From the NCBI RefSeq assembly GCF_006716565.1, contig NZ_VFPG01000001.1, positions 5,828,001 through 5,892,000 on the forward strand: a stretch of 64,000 nt of DNA, read 5' to 3'. The position numbers and the translations under genes were made by a program. Shown here in pieces: positions 47,009 through 56,889 of the stretch. This DNA comes from Nocardia bhagyanarayanae (GTDB taxonomy: Bacteria > Actinomycetota > Actinomycetes > Mycobacteriales > Mycobacteriaceae). The notes beneath the pieces were generated by a model. It did not search any database, was not told the DNA's origin, and saw only the letters and a program-made list of their open reading frames with translations. Position 1 is the stretch's first letter. Each line of letters starts with the position of its first letter.

Positions 47009-47940
47009 TGTCCGAGGTCATCGAAGTCGAAGATCTGCGCAAGACCTTCGGCCACGTCACCGCCCTGGACGGGCTGAACCTCGCGGTCCGCGAAGGCGAG
47101 ATCCACGGCTTCCTGGGTCCCAACGGCGCGGGCAAGTCGACCACCATCCGGGTCCTGCTCGGCATCTTGCGCGCCACCTCCGGTCGCGTCCGGCTGCTCG
47201 GCCGCGATCCGTGGACCGACGCGGTCGGACTGCACCGCGAATTGGCTTATGTGCCAGGCGATGTCACGCTGTGGCCGTCGCTGTCCGGCGGCGAGACCAT
47301 CGACCTGCTTGCCAGGATGCGCGGCGGTATCAACGCCGAGCGCCGCGCCGAGCTGATCGAACGCTTCGATCTCGACCCCCGCAAGAAGGCGCGCACCTAC
47401 TCCAAGGGCAACCGCCAGAAGGTCGCGCTGATCTCGGCGCTCGCCTCCGACGTGCGGCTGCTGCTGCTCGACGAGCCCACATCCGGCCTGGATCCCTTGA
47501 TGGAACAGGTGTTTCGCGACTGCGTGCACGAGGCGCAGCAGCGCGGCGCCACGGTGCTGCTGTCCAGCCACATCCTTTCCGAGGTCGAGGCGCTCTGCGA
47601 CCGGGTGACCATCATCCGGGCGGGCCGGACCGTGGAGAGCGGGTCGCTGTCCGAGCTGCGCCACCTCTCACGCACCGCCATCACCGCCGAATTGCTCGGC
47701 GACCCAGGCGATCTCAGCCGGATCGCGGGCGTCGAGGACATCGAGCGCGACGGATCCACGCTGCGCTGCCAGGTGGACAGCGAGCACCTCGGCGAGCTGA
47801 TCCGGGTGCTCGGCGACGCGGGCGTGCGCAGCCTCACCAGCGCCCCGCCCACGCTCGAGGAGCTGTTCATGCGGCACTACCACGTCGACGGCAAGGACGC
47901 GGACGCCGCGACGAAGCACGGGGAGAAGGTGCGGGCATGA
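47008..47940 (+). CDS. ABC transporter ATPase (drug-exporter type)
   Basis: A 310-residue DrrA-type ATPase: Walker [11 protein letters not shown], signature [17 protein letters not shown] (variant of LSGGQ), Walker [13 protein letters not shown], and the H-loop [14 protein letters not shown]. It powers the permease that follows and overlaps it by ATGA. The C-terminal extension of about 80 residues resembles the exporter domain of DrrA proteins. Expected to work with the permease to export a lipophilic drug or lipid. Confidence 0.92.
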   Translation: MSEVIEVEDLRKTFGHVTALDGLNLAVREGEIHGFLGPNGAGKSTTIRVLLGILRATSGRVRLLGRDPWTDAVGLHRELAYVPGDVTLWPSLSGGETIDLLARMRGGINAERRAELIERFDLDPRKKARTYSKGNRQKVALISALASDVRLLLLDEPTSGLDPLMEQVFRDCVHEAQQRGATVLLSSHILSEVEALCDRVTIIRAGRTVESGSLSELRHLSRTAITAELLGDPGDLSRIAGVEDIERDGSTLRCQVDSEHLGELIRVLGDAGVRSLTSAPPTLEELFMRHYHVDGKDADAATKHGEKVRA

Positions 47941-49571
47941 CCACCGCCACCGCCCACCGGGCCCCTGCCGCACCGCTTTTCGGCGAATCCGCCGATTTCG
48001 CGGGCACCGGGCAGCTGTTGCGCCTGTACCTGCGCCGCGACCGGATCGTGCTGCCGCTGTGGTCGCTGCTGATCGGACTGATGCCCGCCTTCCAGGTGGT
48101 CAGCATCAAGGATCTGTACACCACTCAGACCCAGCTCGACGATTTCGCGCGGACCACCGCGGACAGTCCGGCGCTCGTCGCCATGTACGGGCCGGTGTTC
48201 AGCACCGAGCTGGGCTCCATCGGCACCTGGAAGGCCGGGGCGATGTACACGATGATCGCGATCGCGACCATCCTGACCGTCGTCCGGCACACCAGGGTCG
48301 AGGAGGAGACCGGTCGCGCGGAGCTGGTCGGCGCCACCAGCATCGGCCGCTTCGCCGGACTCACCGCGGCGCTGATCATGACCTTCGGCGGCGCGCTGAT
48401 CGCCGGAATCGCCTGCGCCGCTTCGCTCTACGCCACCGACCTGCCCGCTGCGGGATCGCTGGCATTCGGCGCGGCGCTGGCCGCGTCCGGCATCGTGTGG
48501 GGCGCGATCGCGGCGGTCGCCGCCCAAGTCAGCGCCGGAGCCCGGGTCGCGCGCGGCGTGGCGTTCGCGGCGCTCGGCGCGGCGTTCGCGCTCCGCGCGG
48601 TCGGCGACGCGGGCAACGGCGTGCTGTCCTGGTTCTCCCCGATCGGCTGGGCCCTGCAGATCCGGCCCTACGCCGACGAGCGGTGGTGGGTTCTGCTGCC
48701 GCTGGCCGCGGTCACCGTGCTGGCGACGGGCGCCGCGTACGCCCTGCTCGCTTCGCGCGACACCGGCTCCGGACTGCTCGCCGAGCGTCCGGGTCCGGCC
48801 GCCGCCGCGCCGGGATTCGCCGGGCCGGTCGCGCTGGCCTGGCGGCTGCAGCGCGGCACGCTGCTGGCCTGGACCGTCGGGTTCGCCCTGTACGGCCTGC
48901 TGATCGGCGGCGCGGTGAACAGCGTCAGCGACATGCTCGACGACAGCGGCGCCATCACCGATCTGGTCACCCGCATGGGCGGTTCGGAGAGCCTGGAGGA
49001 GTCGTTCATCGCCTACGCCATCACCATGCTGGCCGCGGCGGCGGGCGCCTATTCGATCTCGGCGGCGCTGCGCCTGCACGACGAGGAATCCAGCCAGCGG
49101 GCCGAGGCCACGCTCGCGGCCGCGGTGGGCCGGACGCGATACGCGTTGAGCCACATCGGTTTCGCGCTGGCCGGACCCGCGATCGCCCTGCTGACCGCCG
49201 GGCTCGCGATCGGCGTCGTCTACGGTCTCAGCACGGGCGAGCTCGGCGAGAAGCTGCCGGAATCGCTTGCCGCCGCGGCGGTGCAGGTGCCCGCGGTGTG
49301 GGTCGTCACCGGTATCACCGTCGCGATCTTCGGGGTCGCGCCGCGCTACACGCCGGTCGCCTGGGGCGTGCTCAGCGGGATGATCGTGATCTTCTTCGTC
49401 GGGTCGCTGGACGGTCTGCCGCAGTGGATCGTCGACCTGGTGCCGTTCGTGCACCCGCCGAAGCTGCCTGGCGCGGCCTTCGAGGCGACGCCGATCCTGT
49501 GGCTGCTCGGCATCGCCGCGGCCCTGCTCGCCGTCGGCATCGCGGCCTACCGCCGCCGCGACCTGCGCTGA
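47937..49571 (+). CDS. ABC transporter permease, tandem-duplicated
   Basis: A 544-residue membrane protein with two halves of about six helices each, separated near residue 285; the second half begins [20 protein letters not shown]. The pattern belongs to large actinobacterial drug-exporter permeases (TnrB2/LnrN-like). Its ATG overlaps the ATPase stop. The soluble first loop contains the conserved [20 protein letters not shown], a family hallmark. A 13-bp hairpin follows the stop. Confidence 0.9.
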   Translation: MTTATAHRAPAAPLFGESADFAGTGQLLRLYLRRDRIVLPLWSLLIGLMPAFQVVSIKDLYTTQTQLDDFARTTADSPALVAMYGPVFSTELGSIGTWKAGAMYTMIAIATILTVVRHTRVEEETGRAELVGATSIGRFAGLTAALIMTFGGALIAGIACAASLYATDLPAAGSLAFGAALAASGIVWGAIAAVAAQVSAGARVARGVAFAALGAAFALRAVGDAGNGVLSWFSPIGWALQIRPYADERWWVLLPLAAVTVLATGAAYALLASRDTGSGLLAERPGPAAAAPGFAGPVALAWRLQRGTLLAWTVGFALYGLLIGGAVNSVSDMLDDSGAITDLVTRMGGSESLEESFIAYAITMLAAAAGAYSISAALRLHDEESSQRAEATLAAAVGRTRYALSHIGFALAGPAIALLTAGLAIGVVYGLSTGELGEKLPESLAAAAVQVPAVWVVTGITVAIFGVAPRYTPVAWGVLSGMIVIFFVGSLDGLPQWIVDLVPFVHPPKLPGAAFEATPILWLLGIAAALLAVGIAAYRRRDLR

Positions 49572-49581
49572 GCGTCCTGTC

Positions 49582-49613
49582 CGCGCCGCCGCTCCTTTCC
49601 GAGCGGCGGCGCG
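49582..49613. terminator. Bidirectional terminator
   Basis: Perfect 13-bp inverted repeat (49582-49594 and 49601-49613) with a 6-base loop, between the convergent permease and LLM genes. Confidence 0.85.
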
Positions 49614-49622
49614 CGGGCGTCT

Positions 49623-50498
49623 TCAGCGCCGGTCGGTCCCGGTCAGGCCCAGCTTGCCCGCCAGCCGATCCAGGTATGCGCGGACTTCCTCCGCGTCGCG
49701 GTCCGGCAGACCGAAAACCGCTTCGGTGACGCCGAGTTCGGCCCATTTGGCCAATTGGGCCGCGTCGTGCCGCCCGGCCAGCGCGATGATCTCCGGGGTC
49801 TCGGTGCGCCCGTGCTCACGCCAGATCCGGTGCAGCAGTTCGATCTTCTCGCCGAGCCCCTCTTCGGTGGGCGTGGTGATCCATCCGTCGGCGTTCTTGG
49901 CCAGCCAGGTGAACGACTTCTCTCCGCCCGCCGCGCCGAGCAGCACCGGGATGCGCTTCTGCGTCGGCTTCGGCCACGACCAGCTGGGGCCGAAGTTCAC
50001 GAACTCGCCGGAGAAGCTGGCCTCCTCCTCGCTCCAGATCGCGCGCATCGCGTCGAGGTGTTCGCGCAGCACCGTGCGCCGCTTGTTGGCGGGCACGCCG
50101 TGATGGGCGAGTTCGTCGGTGTTCCACCCGAATCCGACCCCGAGGCTGACCCGGCCGCCGGACAGGTGATCCAGCGAGGCGATGGCCTTGGCCAGGGTGA
50201 TCGGGTGGTGTTCGGCGGGCAGCGCTACCGCGGTCGAGAGGGTGATCCGCTCGGTCACGGCCGCGGCGGTGCCCAGGGCGACCCAGGGGTCGAGGGTGCG
50301 CAGATAGCGATCGTCGGGCAGGCTCGCGTCGCCGGTGCGCGGGTGCGCGGCCGCGCGCACCACGGGAATGTGGGTGTGCTCGGGCACATAGAACGAGTCG
50401 AAACCCGCCCGCTCGGCCGCCGCCGCGGCATCGGCGGGCGTAATGCCCCGGTCACTGGTGAACAACACGATCCCGTACCGCACCGCACGTACTCCCAT
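49623..50498 (-). CDS. LLM-class F420-dependent oxidoreductase
   Basis: A 291-residue luciferase-like TIM barrel. Typical features are GFDSFYVPEHTHIPV, the conserved GRVSLGVGFGWNTDELAHHG cofactor pocket, and a DGWITTPTEEG segment. In Mycobacteriales these proteins use F420 rather than FMN. It may act on a lipid, xenobiotic or redox-stress substrate. Starts ATG 50498, GTG 50492 or GTG 50483 are possible; the first is used. It faces the exporter operon. Confidence 0.9.
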   Translation of the reverse strand: MGVRAVRYGIVLFTSDRGITPADAAAAAERAGFDSFYVPEHTHIPVVRAAAHPRTGDASLPDDRYLRTLDPWVALGTAAAVTERITLSTAVALPAEHHPITLAKAIASLDHLSGGRVSLGVGFGWNTDELAHHGVPANKRRTVLREHLDAMRAIWSEEEASFSGEFVNFGPSWSWPKPTQKRIPVLLGAAGGEKSFTWLAKNADGWITTPTEEGLGEKIELLHRIWREHGRTETPEIIALAGRHDAAQLAKWAELGVTEAVFGLPDRDAEEVRAYLDRLAGKLGLTGTDRR

Positions 50499-50620
50499 CG
50501 CCAGAAATTAGAACAAGTTCTACCACCTTTCGGCGCGCCGCACCACGGATTCGGGGGGACGGACACGCGGGCTGACAGGCGCGGATGCCGGACCCGCGCG
50601 CTACGACTACGTTCGCGGGC

Positions 50621-52141
50621 ATGAGTCTTGACGCGCTGTCGGGAGGAGACGACACGAATCGGCGAGCCGATCACCTCGGCTGGCGTAACCGGCTGCGGCC
50701 GCGTCGCGGACCGCATCTGCCGGGCGTCAGCCAGGCCGTCGGACTGCTGGTGGCCGACCGGCAGGCCACCGCCGACACCATCGTCGCCGCGCCGACTCCC
50801 CTGCAGCCGATCGACCTCACCGACGACGCCAGGGTCGCCGAGGTGCTCGATCTCGCCGTCCGGGTGGGCGAGGTCGTGCTCGCCTCCGGCACCGGCGTCA
50901 TGGACACCACCAGCCAGGTGCGTTTCATCGCGGCCACCTACGGCCTTGCCCGCTGCGATGTCGACGTCACCTACGACGCCATCCGCATCTGGGCCGACCG
51001 CGGGCCGCTGCTGCCGCCCGCGAGCACGATGCGCATCGTGCAGTACCGCGCACTCGACTTCACCAGGCTCGCCGCGGTGGACCGGCTGACTCGGCGCATT
51101 CGCACCCAGGTGGTTGCGCCCGAGGACGCGCGCGCCGCGCTCGACGCCATCACCTCCGCGCCGCACCCGTACCACCGCTGGACCGCGACGTTCGGCTGGT
51201 CGCTGCTGGCCGCCGCCATCGCCGCACTGCTCGGCGCCGGTGTCGTCGTCGCCGCGCTCAGCTTCGCGACCACCGCGGCGATCGACCGCACGAACCGGGT
51301 GCTCAACCGCTACGGGCTGCCGTTCTTCTTTCAGCACATGGTGGGCGGACTCATCGCGGCGACCCCGGCGATCGTGCTGTCCACCCTCGCCGAGCCACTC
51401 GACATACGGGTCGATCCCACGCTGATCATCGCGGCGGGCATCACGGTGCTGCTCAGTGGTCTGCAACTGGTCGGTTCGGTGCAGGACGCGATCACCGGTG
51501 CGCCGATCACCGCGACCGCGCGCCTGCTCGAAGTGGTCATGATGACCGGCGGCATCGTCGCGGGCATCGCGCTCGCGCTGCGGCTGGGTCAGGTGGCGGG
51601 CGCCACCGTGCCGTCGATCGAGATGACCTCCGGTCGCGACATCACGGATCTGCCGGTCAAGATCGCGGCGGGTGCGGTCGCCGCGCTGGCCTTCGCGCTC
51701 GCCTGTTACGCCGAGCGACGCGCGCTGGCCGCTGCCGCGTTCGGCGGCGCGGCGGGCGCGATCAGCTATCTGCTCGTGCAGCACGCCGGGTTCGGTCCGG
51801 TGATCTCCTCCGGGGTGGCCGCCACCCTGATCGGTCTGGCCGGTGGTCTGATGGCCCGCCGCGCGTTGACTCCCCCGCTCGTCGTCGCGGTCGCGGGCAT
51901 CACGCCGCTGCTGCCCGGTCTCAGTGTGTACCGCGGGCTCTACGCGATGCTGAACGACGAACCGCTGCTCGGCTTCGATCAGTTGCTCTCCGCTTTCGGC
52001 ATCGGCTGCGCGCTGGCCGCGGGTGTGACACTGGGCGAATGGTGCGACCGCACGCTGCGCCGTCCGCCGATCCTGAGTCGTTTCGGTTCGCTGCGTCGAC
52101 CGATCGTCCGGCGCAGGCGGCGGTCGAATCCCGCACACTGA
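50621..52141 (+). CDS. thrE: Threonine/serine exporter ThrE-family protein
   Basis: A 506-residue membrane protein with an N-terminal DUF1212-type domain (residues about 40-260) and a DUF3815-type domain in the second half, joined in one chain as in Corynebacterium ThrE. The hallmark FGWSLLAAAIAALLGAG and the PLLPGLSVYRGLYAM end motif are present, with about ten membrane helices. It exports Thr/Ser or small peptides using the proton gradient. ATG 50621 is preferred to 50585 because it keeps the N-terminus near family length. Confidence 0.9.
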   Translation: MSLDALSGGDDTNRRADHLGWRNRLRPRRGPHLPGVSQAVGLLVADRQATADTIVAAPTPLQPIDLTDDARVAEVLDLAVRVGEVVLASGTGVMDTTSQVRFIAATYGLARCDVDVTYDAIRIWADRGPLLPPASTMRIVQYRALDFTRLAAVDRLTRRIRTQVVAPEDARAALDAITSAPHPYHRWTATFGWSLLAAAIAALLGAGVVVAALSFATTAAIDRTNRVLNRYGLPFFFQHMVGGLIAATPAIVLSTLAEPLDIRVDPTLIIAAGITVLLSGLQLVGSVQDAITGAPITATARLLEVVMMTGGIVAGIALALRLGQVAGATVPSIEMTSGRDITDLPVKIAAGAVAALAFALACYAERRALAAAAFGGAAGAISYLLVQHAGFGPVISSGVAATLIGLAGGLMARRALTPPLVVAVAGITPLLPGLSVYRGLYAMLNDEPLLGFDQLLSAFGIGCALAAGVTLGEWCDRTLRRPPILSRFGSLRRPIVRRRRRSNPAH

Positions 52142-52147
52142 TACCGT

Positions 52148-52169
52148 GCCGCCGCTCCGGTGCGGCGGC
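52148..52169 (+). terminator. Terminator after thrE
   Basis: GCCGCCGC-N6-GCGGCGGC hairpin (52148-52155 and 52162-52169), just beyond the thrE stop. Confidence 0.75.
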
Positions 52170-52205
52170 GACGCCCGGCCCGGTATGGTCGGTCCGATTG
52201 ATCGG

Positions 52206-52224
52206 TAAGGGTAGCCAAACAAAG
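52206..52224. promoter_or_regulatory. IdeR/DtxR iron box
   Basis: TAAGGGTAGCCAAACAAAG matches the 19-bp DtxR/IdeR consensus (TWAGGTTAGSCTAACCTWA) at about 14 positions, with the better left half. It is 28 bp before the heme oxygenase start, as expected for iron repression. Confidence 0.65.
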
Positions 52225-52252
52225 GCTGCTGAATGAGGTGAGGTGGTTCGAA

Positions 52253-52915
52253 ATGTCGGAGGCAGTACCTTTCTCGGCACGCATCCGGTCCGCCACGGAG
52301 CGTCAGCACGCCGAGGCGGAGAACTCCTCGTTCATCAGCGACATGCTCGGCGGCGCGCTCGGCATCGACTCCTACCACCGCTACACCGGCCAACTGTGGT
52401 TCATCTACCGCGCACTCGAGGCGCGCTGGCCCGAACTGACGGACGACACGGTCGCGGGCCCGTTCATCAAGCCGGAACTGGCCAGGACCGCCGAACTCGA
52501 ACGCGATCTCGCCGCCCTGCTCGGCCCGGATTGGCGCGCCGGACTCAGGGCGCTGCCCGCCACCGCCGCCTACGCCGAGCGCATCGAGGAATGCGCGCGC
52601 GACTGGCCCGCGGGCTATGTCGCGCACCACTACACGCGCTACCTCGGCGACCTGTCCGGCGGTCAGGTGATCCGCGGCACCGCCGAGAAGCTGTGGGACC
52701 TGCCGCGCCGCGGCGACGGCGTGCGCTTCTACGTCTTCGACGGCATCGCGAATCCGGCCGCCTTCAAACGCGAATACCGGGCCCTGCTCGACGACCTCGC
52801 GCTGGACGAGCTCGAGCGCCGCCGGGTGCTCGAGGAATGCCAGCGCGCCTTCGACTTCAACTCCGCGATCTTCGCCGAACTCGCCGCCGAGTTCCCGGCA
52901 CGCCGCCCGTCCTGA
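52253..52915 (+). CDS. hmuO: Biliverdin-producing heme oxygenase (HmuO type)
   Basis: A 220-residue all-helical heme oxygenase. The proximal heme ligand His19 lies in TERQHAEAENSSF; the distal helix is YLGDLSGGQVIRG with the catalytic Asp; YTGQLWFIYRALE is also typical. It opens heme to biliverdin, CO and iron using reduced ferredoxin or a flavoprotein. Iron control is indicated by the DtxR-type box upstream. ATG 52253 is chosen to match HmuO length (215). No heme transport genes are adjacent. Confidence 0.95.
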   Translation: MSEAVPFSARIRSATERQHAEAENSSFISDMLGGALGIDSYHRYTGQLWFIYRALEARWPELTDDTVAGPFIKPELARTAELERDLAALLGPDWRAGLRALPATAAYAERIEECARDWPAGYVAHHYTRYLGDLSGGQVIRGTAEKLWDLPRRGDGVRFYVFDGIANPAAFKREYRALLDDLALDELERRRVLEECQRAFDFNSAIFAELAAEFPARRPS

Positions 52916-52988
52916 CGATCAGTAGGCGCCCGCCCCGCGCGCGACCGCGCCGATGGTCTTGGCGATACGCGGACCTCGATCATCCGAA

Positions 52989-53276
52989 ATGGCTTACCGC
53001 CGTGCCCGATTCGCCCGGCGGCGGCAGAGAGAACACCGACCGGGGCTGGTCGGTTTCACCGCGAGCGCGATACCGATCGGCGCGATCGCGAGCACGGGCG
53101 ACTACGTCGAGCCGGATAACGACGATGCCGTGACCTCCGCCCTCGCCGCAGCGATGACGGATTCCGACCCCGCCGCCTACGATCCCGCCGAAATCCGCGC
53201 GCACGCCACCACATTCGCCCCGGCCGCCTTCCGCGCCAGGATGGCCGACATCGTTACCCAGGTAATGGACGATTGA
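52989..53276 (+). pseudogene. Glycosyltransferase C-terminal remnant
   Basis: Ninety-five codons. The last 60 (IGAIASTGDYVEPDNDDAVT, SALAAAM and FAPAAFRARMADIVTQVMDD) look like the C-terminal lobe and closing helix of a family-4 glycosyltransferase. The first 30 residues are Arg-rich with no match, and the donor-binding Rossmann domain is missing. No proper start or ribosome site is seen. It may be the tail of a deleted gene. Confidence 0.45.
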
Positions 53277-53576
53277 CCAAGTACGCCGAAAGGTTGCCGA
53301 ATCGTGATCATCACACGGGGTAACTGGAAAAGGCTGTAACACATACCGTTTGACCTGGGGCGATGGTGAGCAGTTCCACACCGTGACGGGCGCCCATCAG
53401 CTTGCCCCACCGACGCTGAACCGATTACGGTTTCCTATAAGTCAGGACGAAGGTGTTCCTACTTTCGGCCCGACCGCTGTCACCGGGGGCCGATTCGTTG
53501 ATGCCCGCATTCACCGCCGCATGTTGGATCAATGGTGCGCGACAACAAGTTTCGAGTGAACAGCAGGAGGGACGCG
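53277..53576. other. Leader region of the acyl reductase gene
   Basis: No gene seen in these 300 bases. The last bases hold the AGGAGG ribosome site (53565-53570). The promoter of the acyl reductase should lie here. Composition is less GC-rich than around it. Confidence 0.4.
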
Positions 53577-55607
53577 ATGGTCTCCTACATCGTGACGGGC
53601 GGAACCGGATTTCTGGGCCGACGGGTCGTGCAAGGGCTGTTGGACGCCGATCCAGAAGCGATCGTGCATGTACTCGTTCGCGCCGAATCGTTAGCCAAGT
53701 TCACGGAATTGGCCGAGGGCTGGCACGGCGGCGAACGCGTTTTCGCCCTGGTCGGCGATCTCACCGCGGAGCGGCTCGGCCTGCGCGACCAGGCGCCCAA
53801 GGCCGATCACATCGTTCACCTGGGCGCGGTCTACGACATGACCGCCGACGAGGCCGTCACCCATGCCGCCAACGTGGCGGGCACCCGCTCGGTCATCGCG
53901 CTGGCGCGCGAACTCGGCGCGGTGCTGCACCACGTGTCCTCGGTGGCGGTCGCGGGCGACCACAAGGGCAAGTTCTTCGAGGAGGATTTCGACCTCGGCC
54001 AGAACCTCACCTCCCCGTATCACCGCACCAAATTCGCCGCCGAGCAGCTCGTTCGCGAGTCGCGCGGGGTGCGCTGGCGGGTGTACCGGCCGGCGATCGT
54101 GGTCGGCGATTCCCGCACCGGCGAGATGGACAAGATCGACGGTCCGTACTACTTCTTCTCCGCCATCGCCAAGCTGGCCGGTCTGCCGTCCGAGCTGCCG
54201 ATGCCGCTGCCCGATCTGGGCGCGACCAACATCGTCCCGGTCGACTACGTCGCGGCCGCGATGGTGGAGCTGGTCCGCAAGCCCGGCCTGGACGGCCGCA
54301 CCTTCCACTTGGTGAACCCGGAGCCGCAGCCGTTCGACGCGGTGTACGGCGCCCTCGCCGCGGCGGCGGGCGCGCCGACCGGCGTCGGCCCGATACCGGG
54401 CAGCGGGCTGGCGCTGCAGGGGCTCGCGCACCTGCCGGGTGTGCCCGCGATCCGCGATTTCCTGTTGGCGCAGTTGGGAATTCCGCCGGAGGTCGCGCCG
54501 CACGTGTCCTTCGCCTCGGAGTTCGTCTCGGAGTCCACCCGGGCGCAGCTGCGCGGCAGCGGCTTGTCGGTGCCGAAGTTCGAGAGCTACGCCGACCGGC
54601 TGTGGCAGTACTGGCGCGCGAACCTGGATCCGAACCGGGACCGCCCCGTCGTCAGCGGCGACCCGCTTTCCGGCCGGATCGTGCTCATCACCGGGGCGTC
54701 CTCCGGCATCGGCCTGGCCACCGCGCACGCCGTCGCGGCGCGCGGCGCGACCGTGCTCATGGTGGCGCGCGGCCGCGCGGACCTGACCGCGGCGGCCGAG
54801 TCGGTGCGCGCGGAGGGCGGCGTGGCGCACATCTACCCGTGCGACATCACCGATCCCGAGGCCGTCGACGGCTTGGTGCGCGCGGTGCTCGCCGACCACG
54901 GCCACGTCGACTACCTGGTGAACAACGCGGGCCGCTCGATCCGCCGTTCGGTGGTGAACTCCACCGACCGGATGCACGATTTCGAGCGCACCATGGCGGT
55001 CAACTACTTCGGCGCGGTCCGGCTGATCCTCGGCCTGCTGCCGTCGATGCGGGCGCGCCGTTTCGGCCACATCGTCAACATCTCCTCCATCGCGGTGCAG
55101 ACCAAGGTTCCGCGCTTCGCCGCCTACGTGGCCAGCAAGTCGGCCCTGGACAACTTCAGCGAGATCGCCGCGGTCGAGAACCGGGACGCGGGCATCACCT
55201 TCACCTCGGTGCGGATGCCGCTGGTGCGCACCCCGATGATCGCGCCGACCGACCTCTACCGTTCGCTGCCGGTGCCGGATCCCGATCGGGCCGCGGCCAT
55301 CGTGGTGCGCGCGCTGGAGGACCGGCCGCACCGCATCGACACCCCGGTCGGCACCTTCGCCCAAGCGGTCGACCTGCTGATGCCCTCGGTGAAGCGCACG
55401 ATCATGCATCAGGGTTTCCGCATGTTCGGCGAATCCAGTGCGGCGAAGGGTGTTTCGGTCCCGGCCCAGGTGTCCCCCGGCGCGGCGGAGGAGAACGGCT
55501 CGGGTCGCGGCCCGCTGACGCTGCTCGCGCCGGTGCTGATGCCGCTCATGGCGCTGCCGAGCCCGGCGGCCAGGGTCGCCAGGGTGGTGCCCGGCCTCCA
55601 GTGGTAG
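53577..55607 (+). CDS. Two-domain acyl-CoA/acyl reductase (AcrA1-like SDR fusion)
   Basis: A 676-residue protein. Residues 1-370 are an extended-SDR fatty-acyl reductase-like domain (VTGGTGFLGRRVVQGLL and the active-site YHRTKFAAE); residues 380-650 are a classical SDR (ITGASSGIGLATAHAVAARG, NISSIAVQTKV, YVASKSALDNF). The layout matches M. tuberculosis Rv3391 (AcrA1, 650 residues), which reduces fatty acyl substrates toward aldehydes or alcohols. ATG 53577 has AGGAGG seven bases upstream. The C-terminus has a hydrophobic tail. It is convergent with the ECF sigma gene after six bases. Confidence 0.92.
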   Translation: MVSYIVTGGTGFLGRRVVQGLLDADPEAIVHVLVRAESLAKFTELAEGWHGGERVFALVGDLTAERLGLRDQAPKADHIVHLGAVYDMTADEAVTHAANVAGTRSVIALARELGAVLHHVSSVAVAGDHKGKFFEEDFDLGQNLTSPYHRTKFAAEQLVRESRGVRWRVYRPAIVVGDSRTGEMDKIDGPYYFFSAIAKLAGLPSELPMPLPDLGATNIVPVDYVAAAMVELVRKPGLDGRTFHLVNPEPQPFDAVYGALAAAAGAPTGVGPIPGSGLALQGLAHLPGVPAIRDFLLAQLGIPPEVAPHVSFASEFVSESTRAQLRGSGLSVPKFESYADRLWQYWRANLDPNRDRPVVSGDPLSGRIVLITGASSGIGLATAHAVAARGATVLMVARGRADLTAAAESVRAEGGVAHIYPCDITDPEAVDGLVRAVLADHGHVDYLVNNAGRSIRRSVVNSTDRMHDFERTMAVNYFGAVRLILGLLPSMRARRFGHIVNISSIAVQTKVPRFAAYVASKSALDNFSEIAAVENRDAGITFTSVRMPLVRTPMIAPTDLYRSLPVPDPDRAAAIVVRALEDRPHRIDTPVGTFAQAVDLLMPSVKRTIMHQGFRMFGESSAAKGVSVPAQVSPGAAEENGSGRGPLTLLAPVLMPLMALPSPAARVARVVPGLQW

Positions 55608-55613
55608 CGCCGC

Positions 55614-56531
55614 TCAGCGGATGTGCGTGAGCTCGTCCGGATTGGTGACCGAGTAGATGCCGCGCACGGTGTCCTCTGCGGTCACGTCCAGCACGACCAC
55701 GGCCAGCGGGGCTTCGCCGTCGAACAGCACCGCGCACGGATCGGTGCTGACGGCCCGGTACCGAACTCGGTAGCCGGGCCGCAGCCCGCGCGCAACCTCG
55801 ACGAACAGCCGCGCCACCGCGCCCGCGCCGTGCACGGGGCGCAGGCTGGTGGCCGGTCCGCGCTCGCCGCCGTCGGTCCACAGGGTGACGTCGGGCGCGA
55901 GCACGGCGAGCAGTTCTTCCAGGTCGCCGCCCATCGCCGCCGCGACGAACCGTTCGGTCACCGCCCGGCACGCCGTGGTATCGGCGTGCTCGCGAGGACG
56001 CCGGGCCTGGGCGTGGCCACGGGCGCGGTGCGCGATCTGGCGCACCGCCGCCGGGTCGCGGCCGAGGATCGCGGCGATCTCGGTGTGCGGGTAGCCGAAC
56101 ACCTCGTGCAGCACGAACACCGCGCGCTCCAGCGGTGTCAGCGATTCGAGGACGACGAGCAGCGCCATCGAGAACGTCTCGGTGCGCACCACCCGGTCGG
56201 CGGCGTCCGGTTCTGGCTCGGCCTCGCGCCCGACGGGTTCCGGAAGCCACTGTCCGACAAAGGCTTCCCGCCGCCGGATCGTCGCGCTGCGCCGGGCCAG
56301 CGCCTGATTCACCGCCACCCGCACCAGGTAGGCGCGCGGGTTGCCGATCTGCTCGGCCGACAGCGCCGTATTGCGCGGCGCCAGCGACAGCCACGTCTCC
56401 CGCAGGACGTCCTCGGTGTCGGCGACGCTGCCGAGCATCGTGTAGACGACCGAGAACAGCAGCTCACGGTGTCGCATGAACACCTCGGTCGCGGCATCGG
56501 TGTCCACCGCGCCCACGGTCCGGTCTTCCAT
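55614..56531 (-). CDS. ECF41-type RNA polymerase sigma factor (SigJ-like)
   Basis: A 305-residue sigma factor: region 2 (ELLFSVVYTMLGSVADTEDV) and region 4 (TPLERAVFVLHEVFGYPHTE, then IAAILGRDPAAVRQIAHRAR) in the first 180 residues, followed by a SnoaL-like domain of about 110 residues. That C-terminal extension, not a separate anti-sigma, controls activity in the ECF41 group (SigJ in mycobacteria). Typical partners such as carboxymuconolactone decarboxylases or oxidoreductases are not adjacent. The target promoter cannot be judged from sequence. Confidence 0.9.
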   Translation of the reverse strand: MEDRTVGAVDTDAATEVFMRHRELLFSVVYTMLGSVADTEDVLRETWLSLAPRNTALSAEQIGNPRAYLVRVAVNQALARRSATIRRREAFVGQWLPEPVGREAEPEPDAADRVVRTETFSMALLVVLESLTPLERAVFVLHEVFGYPHTEIAAILGRDPAAVRQIAHRARGHAQARRPREHADTTACRAVTERFVAAAMGGDLEELLAVLAPDVTLWTDGGERGPATSLRPVHGAGAVARLFVEVARGLRPGYRVRYRAVSTDPCAVLFDGEAPLAVVVLDVTAEDTVRGIYSVTNPDELTHIR

Positions 56532-56889
56532 CGGATCTCCCTGTTTCGCCCGCTCGTCTCGAGCATGAGAGTGGTTCGCGCCGTCGCGGTGTGACGTGAT
56601 GGGGACCAGGGGTGATCCATTTCACTCCCGCGCCACACTCGCGCGGCCCCCGCCACTCCTTTCCTCCGAACGCGGCGGCCCGCCTCGACATGTTCTGCCT
56701 GCCCGGCAATCTCGCGGCCCAGCGGGCGCTGGCCGCCGAACGCGACGTACATCGCGGACTTCCGCAGCGCGGGCGCCCTGGCGACCGCACCGGGCGGACA
56801 CCCGAGCCAGTCGCTCGCGGCGTCCGCGCACACGGCGATGGGGCCGACGTCACCGCCGGCCCCATCTCCCGGATTTCCCGGTCCGATGC
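56532..56889. other. Intergenic region with cutinase terminator
   Basis: No supportable gene. A perfect 10-bp hairpin at 56837-56846 and 56857-56866 lies just after the cutinase stop (leftward) and is its probable terminator. The 56532-56650 part should contain the ECF41 promoter. Confidence 0.6.

Noticed and set aside
52916..52985. Leftward peptide ending DDRGPRIAKTIGAVARGAGAY
   Set aside because: Only about 22 codons with no start or ribosome site; not supportable as a gene.
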